A stretch of DNA of 64,000 bases from CATOSD01 sp965226695 (GCA_965226695.1 OZ245405.1:310001-374000), one strand, 5' to 3'; counted from the first letter of the stretch, positions 34,472-43,227 are shown. A program made the numbers and translations. The notes: generated by a model not told the origin, from the sequence alone.

Positions 34472-36046
34472 ATGACAGACCTGCTTATAGAGAACGGCCT
34501 TATTGTCGACGGCAGCGGCAGTCCCGGCTACCACGCCTCCGTTAGCGTGCGCGACGAGCGTATCGCCATACACCGCGGCGAGACGCCGGAGCTCGACGCC
34601 GTCCGCGTCATCGACGCGACGGGCAAGGTCGTTTGCCCCGGCTTCGTCGACCTGCACTCCCACGCGGGCCTGACCATCCTGGGCGAGCCGCACCACGACC
34701 CGAAGGTGCGACAGGGCGTGACCACCGAGCTGATCGGCATCGACGGCATATCCCATTCGCCCTTCAAGTCGCACGAGGAGCTGCGGCGCTACATCTGGCT
34801 CGACTCCGGCCTCAACGGCTACCCGCCCCAGCCGGCCGACTGGCTGAGCGTAGCCGACCATCTGGACAGGTACGACAACACCGTTGCCATAAACATCGCC
34901 TACATCCTGGGAAACTCCTCGGTGCGCATATGGGGCGTCGGCTGGGGCGCCGAACCCGCGTCGGACGCGCAGCTCGCGGACATGCGGGCCGTGGTGCGCG
35001 AAGCGATGGAGGAGGGCGCGTGGGGCCTGTCCACCGGCCTGGATTATCCGCCGGGGGCCTACGCCAGCACCGGCGAGCTTGCCGCGCTGGCGATGGAGTC
35101 GGCCCGCATGGGCGGCTTCTACCACACCCACACGCGGGCCAGCCTCAGGGCGAAAGGGCTGCTCGCGCCGTGGGAGGAGGCGCTGGAGATCGGCCGGCGC
35201 GGCGAGAGCGCCGTGCATCTCACGCACTACCGCCAGGGCGCGCAGGGCGTGGGAAGCCACCTCGACTACCTGGGGCTCGTCGAAGACGCCCGGGACGAGG
35301 GCATGGACGTGACGTTCGACTGCTACACCTACCCTTACTCGGGCACCACCGTCACCATCGGGCTGCCCCACTGGGCGAAGGACGGCGGCCCGGAGAGGCT
35401 GTTGGCGGCGCTCAACGACGCGGACGACCGCGAGCGGATGAAGCGCGAGATCAGCACCGAGCGGCTGCATAACAACTGGCTCACCAATTTCACGCAGCCG
35501 CAGAACAAGATCTACGACGGCCGCTCCATCGAGGAGATAGCCGAGATGCGTGAGCAGGAGCCGGCGGACGCCCTGTTCGACCTGCTCGCCGAGGAGAACC
35601 TGGGCATCTCGACCGTGGGCCTCGGCACCAACGAGCAAACACTGCCCGCGTTCGTGTCGCACCCCCACGGCATGATAGCGAGCGACGCCATACTGTTCGG
35701 CGAGTTCCCGAGTCCCCGCACCTACGGCTGCTTCCCCATCGTGCTCGCCGAGTTCGTCCGGGCCGAAAAGCACCTGCGGCTGCCGGAAGCCATACGCAAG
35801 ATGACCTCGTTTCCGGCGCAGCGGCTTGGGCTTCCCGACAGGGGGCTGCTGGTGGAGGGCTTCAAGGCGGACATCGTGATATTCGACCCCAAGACGGTGA
35901 AGGCGCTCGCCACCAAGCGCAATCCCAAGCAGTTCCCCGTGGGTATCGACTACGTTATCGTCAACGGCCGCGTGGTCATCGACAACGGGAGCAACACGGG
36001 CGCGCTGCCGGGCCGCGCGCTGCGCCGGGGCAGAACTTCGACTTAG
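34472..36046 (+). CDS. N-acyl-D-amino-acid deacylase-type amidohydrolase
   Basis: A 524-residue metal-dependent hydrolase of the D-aminoacylase subgroup. Visible are the N-terminal LIENGLIVDGSGSPGY, the metal site GFVDLHSHAG, GLSTGLDYPPGAYAS, YHTHTR, AVHLTHYRQG, the catalytic Asp in MIASDAILFG, and the C-terminal composite beta domain (GFKADIVIFDP). Members remove acyl groups from D-amino acids or hydrolyse related amides. The preceding hydrolase may supply substrate. A DnaA promoter region follows. Confidence 0.9.
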   Translation: MTDLLIENGLIVDGSGSPGYHASVSVRDERIAIHRGETPELDAVRVIDATGKVVCPGFVDLHSHAGLTILGEPHHDPKVRQGVTTELIGIDGISHSPFKSHEELRRYIWLDSGLNGYPPQPADWLSVADHLDRYDNTVAINIAYILGNSSVRIWGVGWGAEPASDAQLADMRAVVREAMEEGAWGLSTGLDYPPGAYASTGELAALAMESARMGGFYHTHTRASLRAKGLLAPWEEALEIGRRGESAVHLTHYRQGAQGVGSHLDYLGLVEDARDEGMDVTFDCYTYPYSGTTVTIGLPHWAKDGGPERLLAALNDADDRERMKREISTERLHNNWLTNFTQPQNKIYDGRSIEEIAEMREQEPADALFDLLAEENLGISTVGLGTNEQTLPAFVSHPHGMIASDAILFGEFPSPRTYGCFPIVLAEFVRAEKHLRLPEAIRKMTSFPAQRLGLPDRGLLVEGFKADIVIFDPKTVKALATKRNPKQFPVGIDYVIVNGRVVIDNGSNTGALPGRALRRGRTST

Positions 36047-36081
36047 CTGCCGCGGGCCATCCATTTTCCCCCCGCAGGGTA

Positions 36082-36110
36082 TCGACTCATGCCCCGCGCG
36101 GTGCTACACT
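36082..36110 (+). promoter_or_regulatory. dnaA: Candidate dnaA promoter
   Basis: TCGACT (36082-36087), 17-bp spacer, TACACT (36105-36110), 84 bp before the dnaA ATG. Each hexamer matches consensus at four of six positions. No DnaA box is visible in this spacer, so autoregulation by DnaA is not apparent. Confidence 0.35.
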
Positions 36111-36194
36111 TGCGGCCCCCCAAGCGCACACGGCTTTGGGGCGTTCCGACGCCTCGAGGTTGCGGTGGGGATCACGCAATCGAGATTTCTTTCT

Positions 36195-37571
36195 ATGGCA
36201 GACCTATCGGCAACCGAGGTTTGGGCACGCGTTCTCGACGACCTGCAGATACAGGTAACGCGGCCCACCTTCGAGACGTGGCTGAAGCAGACGGCTGGCG
36301 TCGCCGTGAGCGACGACGCCTTCGTCGTCGGCGCGCCCAACGCCTTCGTGGCGGAGATGCTCGAACAGCGCATGTCCTCGCTCATCGCCCAGGCGGTCGA
36401 GCGCCAGGTCAAGCGCCGCCTCGACGTGCGTATCGAGGTTGGCGGCGCGGCGGCGGGCACTACGCCCTCCGAAAGCGACGATGATGCCGCGTTCGCCCAG
36501 CCGGACCCGCCGTCGGGTGCGACAGCCGCGCCCCAGGCCGCGCGAGGCCGGCGCTCGCGGCTGAACCCAAAGTACACCTTCGACTCCTTCATAGTCGGCA
36601 AGTCCAACGAGCTCGCCCACGGCGCTGCCCAGGCCGTCGCCGATCGGCCCGGGGCGGTGTACAACCCCCTGGTCATCTACTCGAAGGTCGGCCTGGGCAA
36701 GACCCACCTGCTGCACGCCATCGGACGGCTCGCCGGCCGGAAGGCCGCGACGCTCATCTACACCACCGCGGAGGACTTCACGTCCGAGTACATAAGCGCC
36801 ATCCGCGAGGGCAAGACGGAGGAGTTCCGCGAGACCTACCGGGCCGCCGACGTGCTGCTGCTCGACGACATCCACTTCCTTATCGGCAAGGAGCAGACCC
36901 AGGAAGGCTTCTTCCACACCTTCAACGCACTGCACATGAGCAACCGCCAGATGGTGATTACGAGCGACCGCCCGGTGACGGCGCTCACGTTGCTGGAGGA
37001 CCGCATACAGTCCCGCCTGGAAGGCGGGCTGGTGGTGGACATCCAGCCGCCGGGGCTGGAGGAGCGCTCGGCGATACTGCGCGCCAAGGCGGAGGCGCGG
37101 GAGCTGAATCTGCATCCGGTGGTGCTGGAGATGCTCGCGGAGCGGGTGCGCAAGAACGTTCGCGAGCTGGAGGGCGTGCTCAACCGCGTGGTAGCCTACG
37201 CCGACCTCACCCAGTCCCAGATCACCCCCGAGCTCGCCTCGAGGGCGATGGCGGAGCCGGCGTCACAGGCCTGGAGCGGGCACGCCTCGGAGCAGGCGGT
37301 GGTGCGCGCCGTTTCGAGCCACTTCAAGGTGAGCGAGCAGGAGATGAAGGGCCCCAAGCGGGACAAGCTGACCATTCGCGCGCGCCACGTCGCCATGTAC
37401 CTGCTGCGCGAGGACGCCAAGCTGGGCTCGTCGGCGATAGGGCGCACCCTCGGAGGCAAGAACCACGCCACCGTGCTCCGCGGCTGCCGCACCATCGAGA
37501 CGCGCCAGAACGTGGACGACACCCTGCGCTACGACATATTCGCCATACGCAGCGCCCTCGAGAGCGCGTAG
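36195..37571 (+). CDS. dnaA: Chromosomal replication initiator protein DnaA, with unusual motifs
   Basis: A 458-residue AAA+ initiator. Domain I (LDDLQIQVTRPTFETWLKQT), an acidic/Ala-Pro linker, domain III (LNPKYTFDSFIVGKSNELAH; Walker B VLLLDDIHFL; RIQSRLEGGL) and domain IV (RARHVAMYLLRED) are all in order. The Walker A reads SKVGLGKT (163-170), so the usual GG is SK. In domain IV, E. coli Pro423, Asp433 and Thr435, which contact DnaA-box bases, correspond to Ser413, Asn423 and Ala425 here. His434 is kept (His424). ATG at 36195 was chosen over GTG 36165. No dnaN or recF follows; a convergent MFS gene ends 4 bp away. Confidence 0.95.
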   Translation: MADLSATEVWARVLDDLQIQVTRPTFETWLKQTAGVAVSDDAFVVGAPNAFVAEMLEQRMSSLIAQAVERQVKRRLDVRIEVGGAAAGTTPSESDDDAAFAQPDPPSGATAAPQAARGRRSRLNPKYTFDSFIVGKSNELAHGAAQAVADRPGAVYNPLVIYSKVGLGKTHLLHAIGRLAGRKAATLIYTTAEDFTSEYISAIREGKTEEFRETYRAADVLLLDDIHFLIGKEQTQEGFFHTFNALHMSNRQMVITSDRPVTALTLLEDRIQSRLEGGLVVDIQPPGLEERSAILRAKAEARELNLHPVVLEMLAERVRKNVRELEGVLNRVVAYADLTQSQITPELASRAMAEPASQAWSGHASEQAVVRAVSSHFKVSEQEMKGPKRDKLTIRARHVAMYLLREDAKLGSSAIGRTLGGKNHATVLRGCRTIETRQNVDDTLRYDIFAIRSALESA

Positions 37572-37575
37572 CCCG

Positions 37576-38880
37576 TCACCCCCGTGCGGCGACAGCGGGC
37601 CGCGGCGGCGGTGTGGCCAGCACCAGCGCGGCGGCCAGCAGGTAGGCGGCGAAGAACGTCCATAGCGCGAACATGTAGCTGCTGGTCTCGTCGAACACGT
37701 AGGCCGCGAAGACCGGCCCGCCCACCGTCGCCAGTAGCTGAAATGGCGACACGTATCCCCTGATTGCACCGAGAAAGCCACGCCCGAAGTAGTCGGCCCA
37801 CACGAGCGACTGCACCACCGCCCACGCCCCCCGCGTCGAACCGTACACCACGCCGAACGCGATAGCCTCGAGGTTCGAGTCCGCACCCATCAGCACCAGC
37901 AGGCCAGCGGCGCTCCCCAGCAGCGAGGCCGCTGTGAGATAGCGGATGTGGAACCGCTCGGCCAGAAAACCCCACACAAGCTTCGACGGTATCGCGAATA
38001 CGGCGTAGGTGGTGAGGCTGAGCGCGGCTATCGTCGTCGAGAGTCCCTGGTCGGTGAGAAAGGGTATCTGGTGCAGGAGGACGCCGCTCACCGCTATGCC
38101 GGCGAGGTTCGTCGCGACGATGAGCGCCCACAGCGTGGGGGTGCGGAAGGCCTCAGCCGCCGTCCAGCTATGCTCCTCGAGGCGCGCGCCGCCCTGCACC
38201 GCCGCGTCCCGCTCGTTGGTCGGGGCGTCGCCGTCCGGCGACAGGCCCATGTCCTCGGGTTGTCGCCGCATCCACAGCCACGAGGTGGGCACGACTATCA
38301 GCCAGGGCAGCACGCCCATGACCACCCAGGCTCCGCGCCATCCTATGGTGGCTATCAGCGCCAGCACCAGCGGCGCCATGACCACCTCGCCGACGTTGAT
38401 GCCGGCCGCCGATATGCCCGTTGCCCTGCCGCGCCGCCGAACGAACCACTTCGCCAGCGTGGTGTTCGTCACGACGTGGCTCAACCCCGCCTGGCCTATC
38501 GCCCCCATAACTCCGAAGAAGAGGAAGAACTGCCAGAACGAGTTCACCTGCGACATCAGCATCGTGGCGAGGCCCATCACTATCGCTCCCGCCGCCATCA
38601 GGTAGCGAGGGCCGTAACGGTCCAGCATGGGGCCGATGATAGGGTTTATGAGCAGGTTGATGACCTGCCGGGCTACGATTGGGACAGTTGTCACCGTTCG
38701 CGTCCATCCCAGCTCGCTGCTCATCGGCTTGAGGAACTGGCCGAACATCGGCAGCCCGATGCCCGCGCCGAGCCAGTTGGCGAAGAACACGCCGGCCACG
38801 ATGCGCCAGCCGTAGTAGGAGCCGCGCAGCCGCCTCCAGGACCCCGAGACGTCGCGTCCCGCTTGGCTGATGTCTAACAA
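37576..38880 (-). CDS. MFS transporter (monocarboxylate/oxalate-formate-like)
   Basis: A 434-residue major facilitator with about 12 transmembrane helices. GWRIVAGVFFANWLGAG in helix 1, the loop GPMLDRYGPRYLM, and KWFVRRRGRATGISAAG resemble the OFA/monocarboxylate transporter group common in Chloroflexota. The substrate is unknown and probably an organic anion. A central hydrophilic loop (about 215-245) separates the two halves. The TTG at 38880 is the only start before homology, so the exact start is uncertain. It is convergent with dnaA and divergent from obg across the putative origin. Confidence 0.85.
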   Translation of the reverse strand: MLDISQAGRDVSGSWRRLRGSYYGWRIVAGVFFANWLGAGIGLPMFGQFLKPMSSELGWTRTVTTVPIVARQVINLLINPIIGPMLDRYGPRYLMAAGAIVMGLATMLMSQVNSFWQFFLFFGVMGAIGQAGLSHVVTNTTLAKWFVRRRGRATGISAAGINVGEVVMAPLVLALIATIGWRGAWVVMGVLPWLIVVPTSWLWMRRQPEDMGLSPDGDAPTNERDAAVQGGARLEEHSWTAAEAFRTPTLWALIVATNLAGIAVSGVLLHQIPFLTDQGLSTTIAALSLTTYAVFAIPSKLVWGFLAERFHIRYLTAASLLGSAAGLLVLMGADSNLEAIAFGVVYGSTRGAWAVVQSLVWADYFGRGFLGAIRGYVSPFQLLATVGGPVFAAYVFDETSSYMFALWTFFAAYLLAAALVLATPPPRPAVAARG

Positions 38881-38929
38881 AGAGTTTACCTAACCACTAA
38901 ACCCGGAATAAACATTCGGCCCCGGAATA

Positions 38930-39149
38930 TGTGCGTAACTGCCGTGAAATTGTGCATAACTCGGCCAATACTGTGCATAACCCCGTGGATAATCTGCAGC
39001 CCAAAAGCCGCGCACACCAGGTCTTGGCCACTGTACAAACGGAATCGCGCGGTTACGCACACCCTGGCATGGTACAATTGCACAACCGGCGCCGTAGCCG
39101 GGCCTCTATCCTCCCCACACAACGCACGGCCTTATTATTACTGTTACTA
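38930..39149. other. oriC: Candidate chromosomal replication origin (oriC): DnaA-box array plus DnaA-trio-like run
   Basis: Boxes matching TTWTNCACA (or its complement) with at most one mismatch lie at 38930 (TGTGCGTAA), 38951 and 38972 (both TGTGCATAA, perfect), 38984 (CGTGGATAA) and, on the other strand, 39053 (TTACGCACA). A weaker one is at 39076. The first three are spaced exactly 21 bp apart. At 39132-39149 the triplets TTA TTA TTA CTG TTA CTA form a run like the DnaA-trio of Bacillus, leading into an AT-rich stretch over the obg start. The site is the 280-bp gap between divergent genes, 1.4 kb from dnaA. Confidence 0.6.
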
Positions 39150-39159
39150 TTCAAAAAGC

Positions 39160-40419
39160 ATGATAGACAAAGCTACCATAGAAGTTAATAGCGGTAACGG
39201 CGGTAACGGCGTCGTGAGCGGTCGGCGGGAGAAGTTCGTGCCCCGCGGGGGCCCCGACGGCGGGGATGGCGGCGACGGCGGCAGCGTGTACCTGCGAGCC
39301 GAAGTCAACCTGAATACCCTGTCGGGTTTCCGGTACAAGAGAACGTTCTCCGCAGGCCACGGCGGCAACGGCGCTGGCGTGCGCAAGCACGGCAAGCGTG
39401 GTAACGACCTGGTGGTCGCCGTCCCCGTCGGCACGCAGGTCTGGGTGGAGGGGGGCGAGGCCCGCTTGGTGGCGGACATCGCGTCCGAAGGCCAGCGCGT
39501 GCTCGTGGCGCAGGGCGGCCGGGGTGGCCGCGGCAACACCCACTTCGTCACGTCGCGCAACCGCTTTCCGCGCCTGGCCGAGGCGGGCGAGCCCAGCCAG
39601 AGTGTGCGCCTGCGCCTGGAGCTGAAGCTGCTCGCGGACGTTGGCATCGTTGGTGTGCCGAACGCCGGCAAGTCCAGCCTGCTCGCCGCGTCCACCCGCG
39701 CGCGGCCCCGCGTGGCGGACTACCCTTTCACCACCCTGGAGCCTGCCCTGGGCGTGGTCGAACGGCGGCTGGAGAGCTTCGTGCTCGTCGACATCCCCGG
39801 CATCATAGACGGCGCGCACATGGGCGCCGGGCTCGGCCACGAGTTCCTGCGTCACGTCGAGCGCACGCGAGTGCTGGTGCACCTCGTGGACGGCTCGCTC
39901 GACGAGGCCGTGGCACAGTGGAAGCTCGTGAACGACGAGCTACGGCTGTTCGACGAGCGGCTCTCTGACAAGCCGCAGCTGCTGGCCGTGAACAAGGTGG
40001 ACCTTCCCGAAGCGCGGGAGCGCCTGGCGGACCTGGCCGAAGAGTTCGCTGCGCTGGACGTGCGGGCGTGGCCGGTGTCGGCGGCAACGGGAGAGGGCGT
40101 GGACGAGCTGATGGACGCGGCGCTGCGAGCGCTGGCGGAGGAGCGACCGCGGGAGCGTGAGGATGACGACGACATACCGGTGCTCAGGCCGCAGCCGCGC
40201 CGCACCGCGGTGCGCGTTCACAGGGACGGTGACGACTTCGTGCTTGAAGCGCCCGGCGCTGTGCGGATCGCCCAGGTGCTGAACGAGGACGACTGGCACG
40301 CCCGCACGCAATTCTACGCGTATCTGTCGCGTATCGGGGCGATTCGGGCGCTGGAGGCCGCGGGCGTGGATACGGGCGACACCGTCCGCATAGGCAAGCT
40401 CGAATGGGAGTGGGAGTGA
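39160..40419 (+). CDS. obg: GTPase ObgE/CgtA
   Basis: A 419-residue Obg GTPase, involved in ribosome assembly and stress control. The glycine-rich Obg fold fills residues 1-155 (VNSGNGGNGVVSGRREKF, GGPDGGDGGDGGSVYL). The G domain follows: G1 GVPNAGKSS, G2 region DYPFTTL, G3 DIPGIIDGA, G4 NKVD, G5 VSAATGEG. A C-terminal OCT domain ends the protein. ATG at 39160 was chosen from homology. It has no evident Shine-Dalgarno sequence and lies within the AT-rich end of the putative origin. nadD starts 1 nt after its stop. Confidence 0.96.
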   Translation: MIDKATIEVNSGNGGNGVVSGRREKFVPRGGPDGGDGGDGGSVYLRAEVNLNTLSGFRYKRTFSAGHGGNGAGVRKHGKRGNDLVVAVPVGTQVWVEGGEARLVADIASEGQRVLVAQGGRGGRGNTHFVTSRNRFPRLAEAGEPSQSVRLRLELKLLADVGIVGVPNAGKSSLLAASTRARPRVADYPFTTLEPALGVVERRLESFVLVDIPGIIDGAHMGAGLGHEFLRHVERTRVLVHLVDGSLDEAVAQWKLVNDELRLFDERLSDKPQLLAVNKVDLPEARERLADLAEEFAALDVRAWPVSAATGEGVDELMDAALRALAEERPREREDDDDIPVLRPQPRRTAVRVHRDGDDFVLEAPGAVRIAQVLNEDDWHARTQFYAYLSRIGAIRALEAAGVDTGDTVRIGKLEWEWE

Positions 40420-40420
40420 G

Positions 40421-41017
40421 GTGCGGTTAGGCGTATTCGGCGGCACGTTCGACCCGGTCCATCTGGGTCACCTCGTCGCCGCGGAAGAGGCGACCGAGCT
40501 GCTGGCGCTGGACGAGATGCTGTTCGTGCCCGCGGGGCAGCCGTGGTTCAAAGCCGCCGAGCCGGTGACGGACGCCGCGCACCGGCTGAACATGGTGCGC
40601 CTAGCCGTCGAGTCCAACCCGCGGTTCCGGGCGTGCGGCGTGGAGGTCGCCAGGCCTGGGCCCAGCTACACGGTGGACACGCTGGAGCATCTGCGCGGGA
40701 AAGCGCAGCCCGGCACGGAGATCTTCCTGGTGCTGGGGCTGGACGCGCTGACCGAGATGCACCGTTGGCGCTGTCCGGCGCGGGTTTTCGAGCTCGCCAC
40801 GGTCGTGGGCGTCGCACGGCCCGGCGCGGAGTTCGACCCGGAGCCGCTCAGCTCGGTTTTGCCATGCGCCGCCGAGCGCGTCATAATGCTCGACGTGCCC
40901 ATGGTGGACGTGGGCGCGACGGAGTTGCGCCGACGCGCTTCAGCCGGCCGCTCGCTCCGGTACCTGGTGCCGCGCGGCGTGGAAGAGCACATACGCGAGC
41001 ATGGTCTGTACAGGTGA
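40421..41017 (+). CDS. nadD: Nicotinate-nucleotide adenylyltransferase
   Basis: A 198-residue nucleotidyltransferase that makes deamido-NAD from nicotinate mononucleotide and ATP. The signature GVFGGTFDPVHLGHL opens the protein. The family's second ATP-binding signature, usually ISSTxIR, here reads VGATELRRRASAGRSLRYLV. The GTG start lies right after the obg stop, so obg and nadD are coupled, a common arrangement. pyrE follows after 7 nt. Confidence 0.95.
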   Translation: MRLGVFGGTFDPVHLGHLVAAEEATELLALDEMLFVPAGQPWFKAAEPVTDAAHRLNMVRLAVESNPRFRACGVEVARPGPSYTVDTLEHLRGKAQPGTEIFLVLGLDALTEMHRWRCPARVFELATVVGVARPGAEFDPEPLSSVLPCAAERVIMLDVPMVDVGATELRRRASAGRSLRYLVPRGVEEHIREHGLYR

Positions 41018-41024
41018 GGCGTAG

Positions 41025-41750
41025 ATGACGACATCCGACGCGAGAGCCGAGACGATCCTGGAACTGGCCAAGCGCAGAGGCGCCCTGCAATTCGGAGATT
41101 TCCAGCTGTCTGCGGGAGGCGTCAGCCCGTACTATTTCGACGGGCGTCTCCTCACCCTCGACCCGGAGGGGGCCTACCTGGTGGGCGACGCGCTGCTTCC
41201 GCTACTCGCCGAGTGTGGCGCCGAGGCGATAGCCGGCCCCACCCTGGGCGCGGACCCCATCGTCGCCGCGGTTGCCGTGCTGAGCCATCAGCGCGGCACC
41301 CCCATTCCCGCGCTGATAGTGCGAAAAGAGGCGAAGGGCCATGGCGGGCGCCGTTTCATCGAGGGGACGATGCCGGAGGGCGGGCGCATCGCGGTGGTGG
41401 ACGACGCCTGCACCAGCGGGGCCAGCCTGTTCCACGCCATCGGCGCGGTAGAGGCCGAGGGCGGCAGCGTGGTCAAGGTGTTCTGCATCCTGGACCGCAA
41501 CGAGGGCGGCAGCGAGGAACTGCGCCGCCGCGGCTACGACTTCGCCGCGCTGCTGGAGGCCAACGAGAAGGGCGAAATCGCCCCCAGCAGCGCCTATACT
41601 CGGGTCACACCGAGCAGCGCCTATACTCGGGTCATTCCGAGCGGAGCGGAGCCGCGGAATCTAGGACGCCCGGGCGCCAAGCTCCCGCGGCGTCAGCGAC
41701 AGCCCCTTTACCTGGGCGCTCCAAGGTGCGCCCCAGGGTGTAAACCATGA
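41025..41750 (+). CDS. pyrE: Orotate phosphoribosyltransferase with repeat-derived C-terminal tail
   Basis: A 241-residue enzyme of pyrimidine synthesis joining orotate to PRPP. The PRPP-binding loop VVDDACTSGASL and the flexible Lys-rich loop VRKEAKGHGGRR are present. Homology ends near residue 185. The last 55 residues come from repeat sequence: two identical-frame copies of SSAYTRV(T/I)P (27-bp tandem repeat), then a translated attccg...cggaat palindrome. The stop overlaps the start of the next gene (ATGA). The tail is unlikely to be functional but does not disturb the catalytic domain. Confidence 0.92.
   Translation: MTTSDARAETILELAKRRGALQFGDFQLSAGGVSPYYFDGRLLTLDPEGAYLVGDALLPLLAECGAEAIAGPTLGADPIVAAVAVLSHQRGTPIPALIVRKEAKGHGGRRFIEGTMPEGGRIAVVDDACTSGASLFHAIGAVEAEGGSVVKVFCILDRNEGGSEELRRRGYDFAALLEANEKGEIAPSSAYTRVTPSSAYTRVIPSGAEPRNLGRPGAKLPRRQRQPLYLGAPRCAPGCKP
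41586..41665. repeat. 27-bp tandem repeat (two copies) followed by an attccg/cggaat palindrome inside pyrE
   Basis: agcagcgcctatactcgggt begins at 41586 and again at 41613, an exact 27-bp period. The following gtcattccgagcgg and ccgcggaatct arms at 41632-41663 form a dispersed palindrome. Confidence 0.85.
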
Positions 41751-42389
41751 GAATTCTGTTGGTACGACACGGCGTGACCGCCGCCAACGCCGAAGGCCGG
41801 TTGCAGGGACACGCCGACGTGGAATTGTCCGCCGATGGCGCCGACCAGGCCGAGCGGCTGCACCGCCGCTTCGCGGCCGAGGGCCTGCGCCCCACGTCAC
41901 GTCTACTCCAGCCCGCTGCTTCGCACCGCCGAGACCGCACGCATCGTCTCCCGCTCGTGGGACGTTCCCATAGCGCACTGGGACGACCTGAAGGAGACGG
42001 ACGTGGGCGCGTTCACGGGCCTCACGATGGCCGAGGCCGCGGTCCGGTTTCCGGAGATGACGCGCGCCTTCCTGCGGGACGATGACTGGGACGCCGTCGA
42101 AAACGCTGAGGGCTACCGGCAGCGCAACGAGCGCGCGCGGCGCGTGGTCGACCGCGTAATCACCGACCACGCCGACGGCGACGTGGTGGTGCTGTTCGCC
42201 CACGGCGGCATACTGCAATGCATCGTGGCCGCGCTGCTGGGCACCGAGAGGGTGTGGAGCGTGGCCGTCGCCAACACCGCCGTCTTCGAGTTCGAGATAG
42301 ACCTTGAAAGGTGGCGGCGCGGCAGCGACCTGCAGAACAACAGGCGCTGGCGCATCCTGCGGTTCAACGACGCCGAGCACCTGCGTTAG
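41747..42389 (+). pseudogene. Histidine phosphatase (phosphoglycerate mutase family) gene with a +1 frameshift
   Basis: The frame from ATG 41747 encodes the family start (LLVRHGVTAANAEGRLQGHAD) up to FAAEGLRPT. It then leaves homology, while the +1 phase continues it exactly (HVYSSPLLRTAETARIVS to 42389), including the second catalytic His in LFAHGGILQC. One extra base, probably the T at 41897, explains this. Without it the product would be about 213 residues with the RHG motif and both catalytic His residues. It is coupled to pyrE by an ATGA overlap. It may be a genuine recent mutation or a sequencing or assembly error. Confidence 0.85.
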
Positions 42390-42489
42390 CCGAACCTTCA
42401 CCCGTTCAAGGCCGACCGTCCGATTGACGGCCCGCGCAGCCGTCGTGTAACGTAATCATGCGGCATACCCGTCAACCGCCAGGTGGGGC

Positions 42490-43227
42490 ATGAGCACACC
42501 AGATACTATCGTCAACGCTTCCGGGGTTCGCGAGTTCTTCGTGTTCCCGGATCCGCCCGAACGCACACCCGAGGATATGACCAGCTTCAAACACCTGGCC
42601 ATCAACGGCAACGCCTACATGCTGAGGGAGTACCTGGGGAACAGAGAGACCACGCTGGTTGCCGGAGATCAGTTTGTCAGCCTGGCAGTGACCAGGGAAA
42701 TGAAAGGGTTGCGCTACCCGGACATGCTGGTCGCCTTCGACGTGGACACCGCGGCATACTGGGCTCGTAACGCATACGTGGTGTCGGACCAGGGCAAGCC
42801 GCCTGACTTCGTTATGGAGATAGCGTCGCGGAGCACGGGGCGGATCGACGCGACCGACAAGCGCGTGGACTATGCGTCGCTGGGCATCCGGGAGTACTGG
42901 CGGTTCGACGAGACGGGGGAGTACCACGGCGCGGGACTGGCTGGGGACCGGCTTGTTGGAGGTGAGTACGAGCCGATAGAGATAGAGGAAGTCTCCGAGG
43001 GGATGTTACGGGGATACAGCGCCGTGCTGAACGTGTACCTGTACTGGCATGAAGGCGAACTGCGCTTCTACGACCCCGCGACGGGCCGACCGCTTCCAAC
43101 TCTGTCTGGCGAACGCGCCGCGCGCCTTGCCGCCGAGCGCGGCTTGGCTGGCGAACGCGCCCGTGCCGATGCCGCCGAGGCGCGAGTCCGCGAACTAGAG
43201 GAGCTGCTCCGCCGGCAAGGTGGCTGA
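42490..43227 (+). CDS. Uma2 family (DUF820) PD-(D/E)XK endonuclease-like protein, second copy
   Basis: A 245-residue paralogue of the protein at 24237. The catalytic pattern is RYPDMLVAFDVD, PDFVMEIASRST (Glu), then KRVDYASLGIREYWRFDE. A beta-rich middle and a short C-terminal coiled coil with repeated AERGLAGERARADAAEAR follow. ATG at 42490 follows aggtgggg. Function unproven. It stands between the broken phosphatase gene and a convergent DUF503 gene. Confidence 0.87.
   Translation: MSTPDTIVNASGVREFFVFPDPPERTPEDMTSFKHLAINGNAYMLREYLGNRETTLVAGDQFVSLAVTREMKGLRYPDMLVAFDVDTAAYWARNAYVVSDQGKPPDFVMEIASRSTGRIDATDKRVDYASLGIREYWRFDETGEYHGAGLAGDRLVGGEYEPIEIEEVSEGMLRGYSAVLNVYLYWHEGELRFYDPATGRPLPTLSGERAARLAAERGLAGERARADAAEARVRELEELLRRQGG

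Noticed and set aside
38930..38992. The TGTGCATAA repeats as binding sites of a local regulator of obg or the MFS gene
   Set aside because: Possible, but they match the DnaA consensus, lie near dnaA, and are followed by a trio-like run, so the origin reading explains more.
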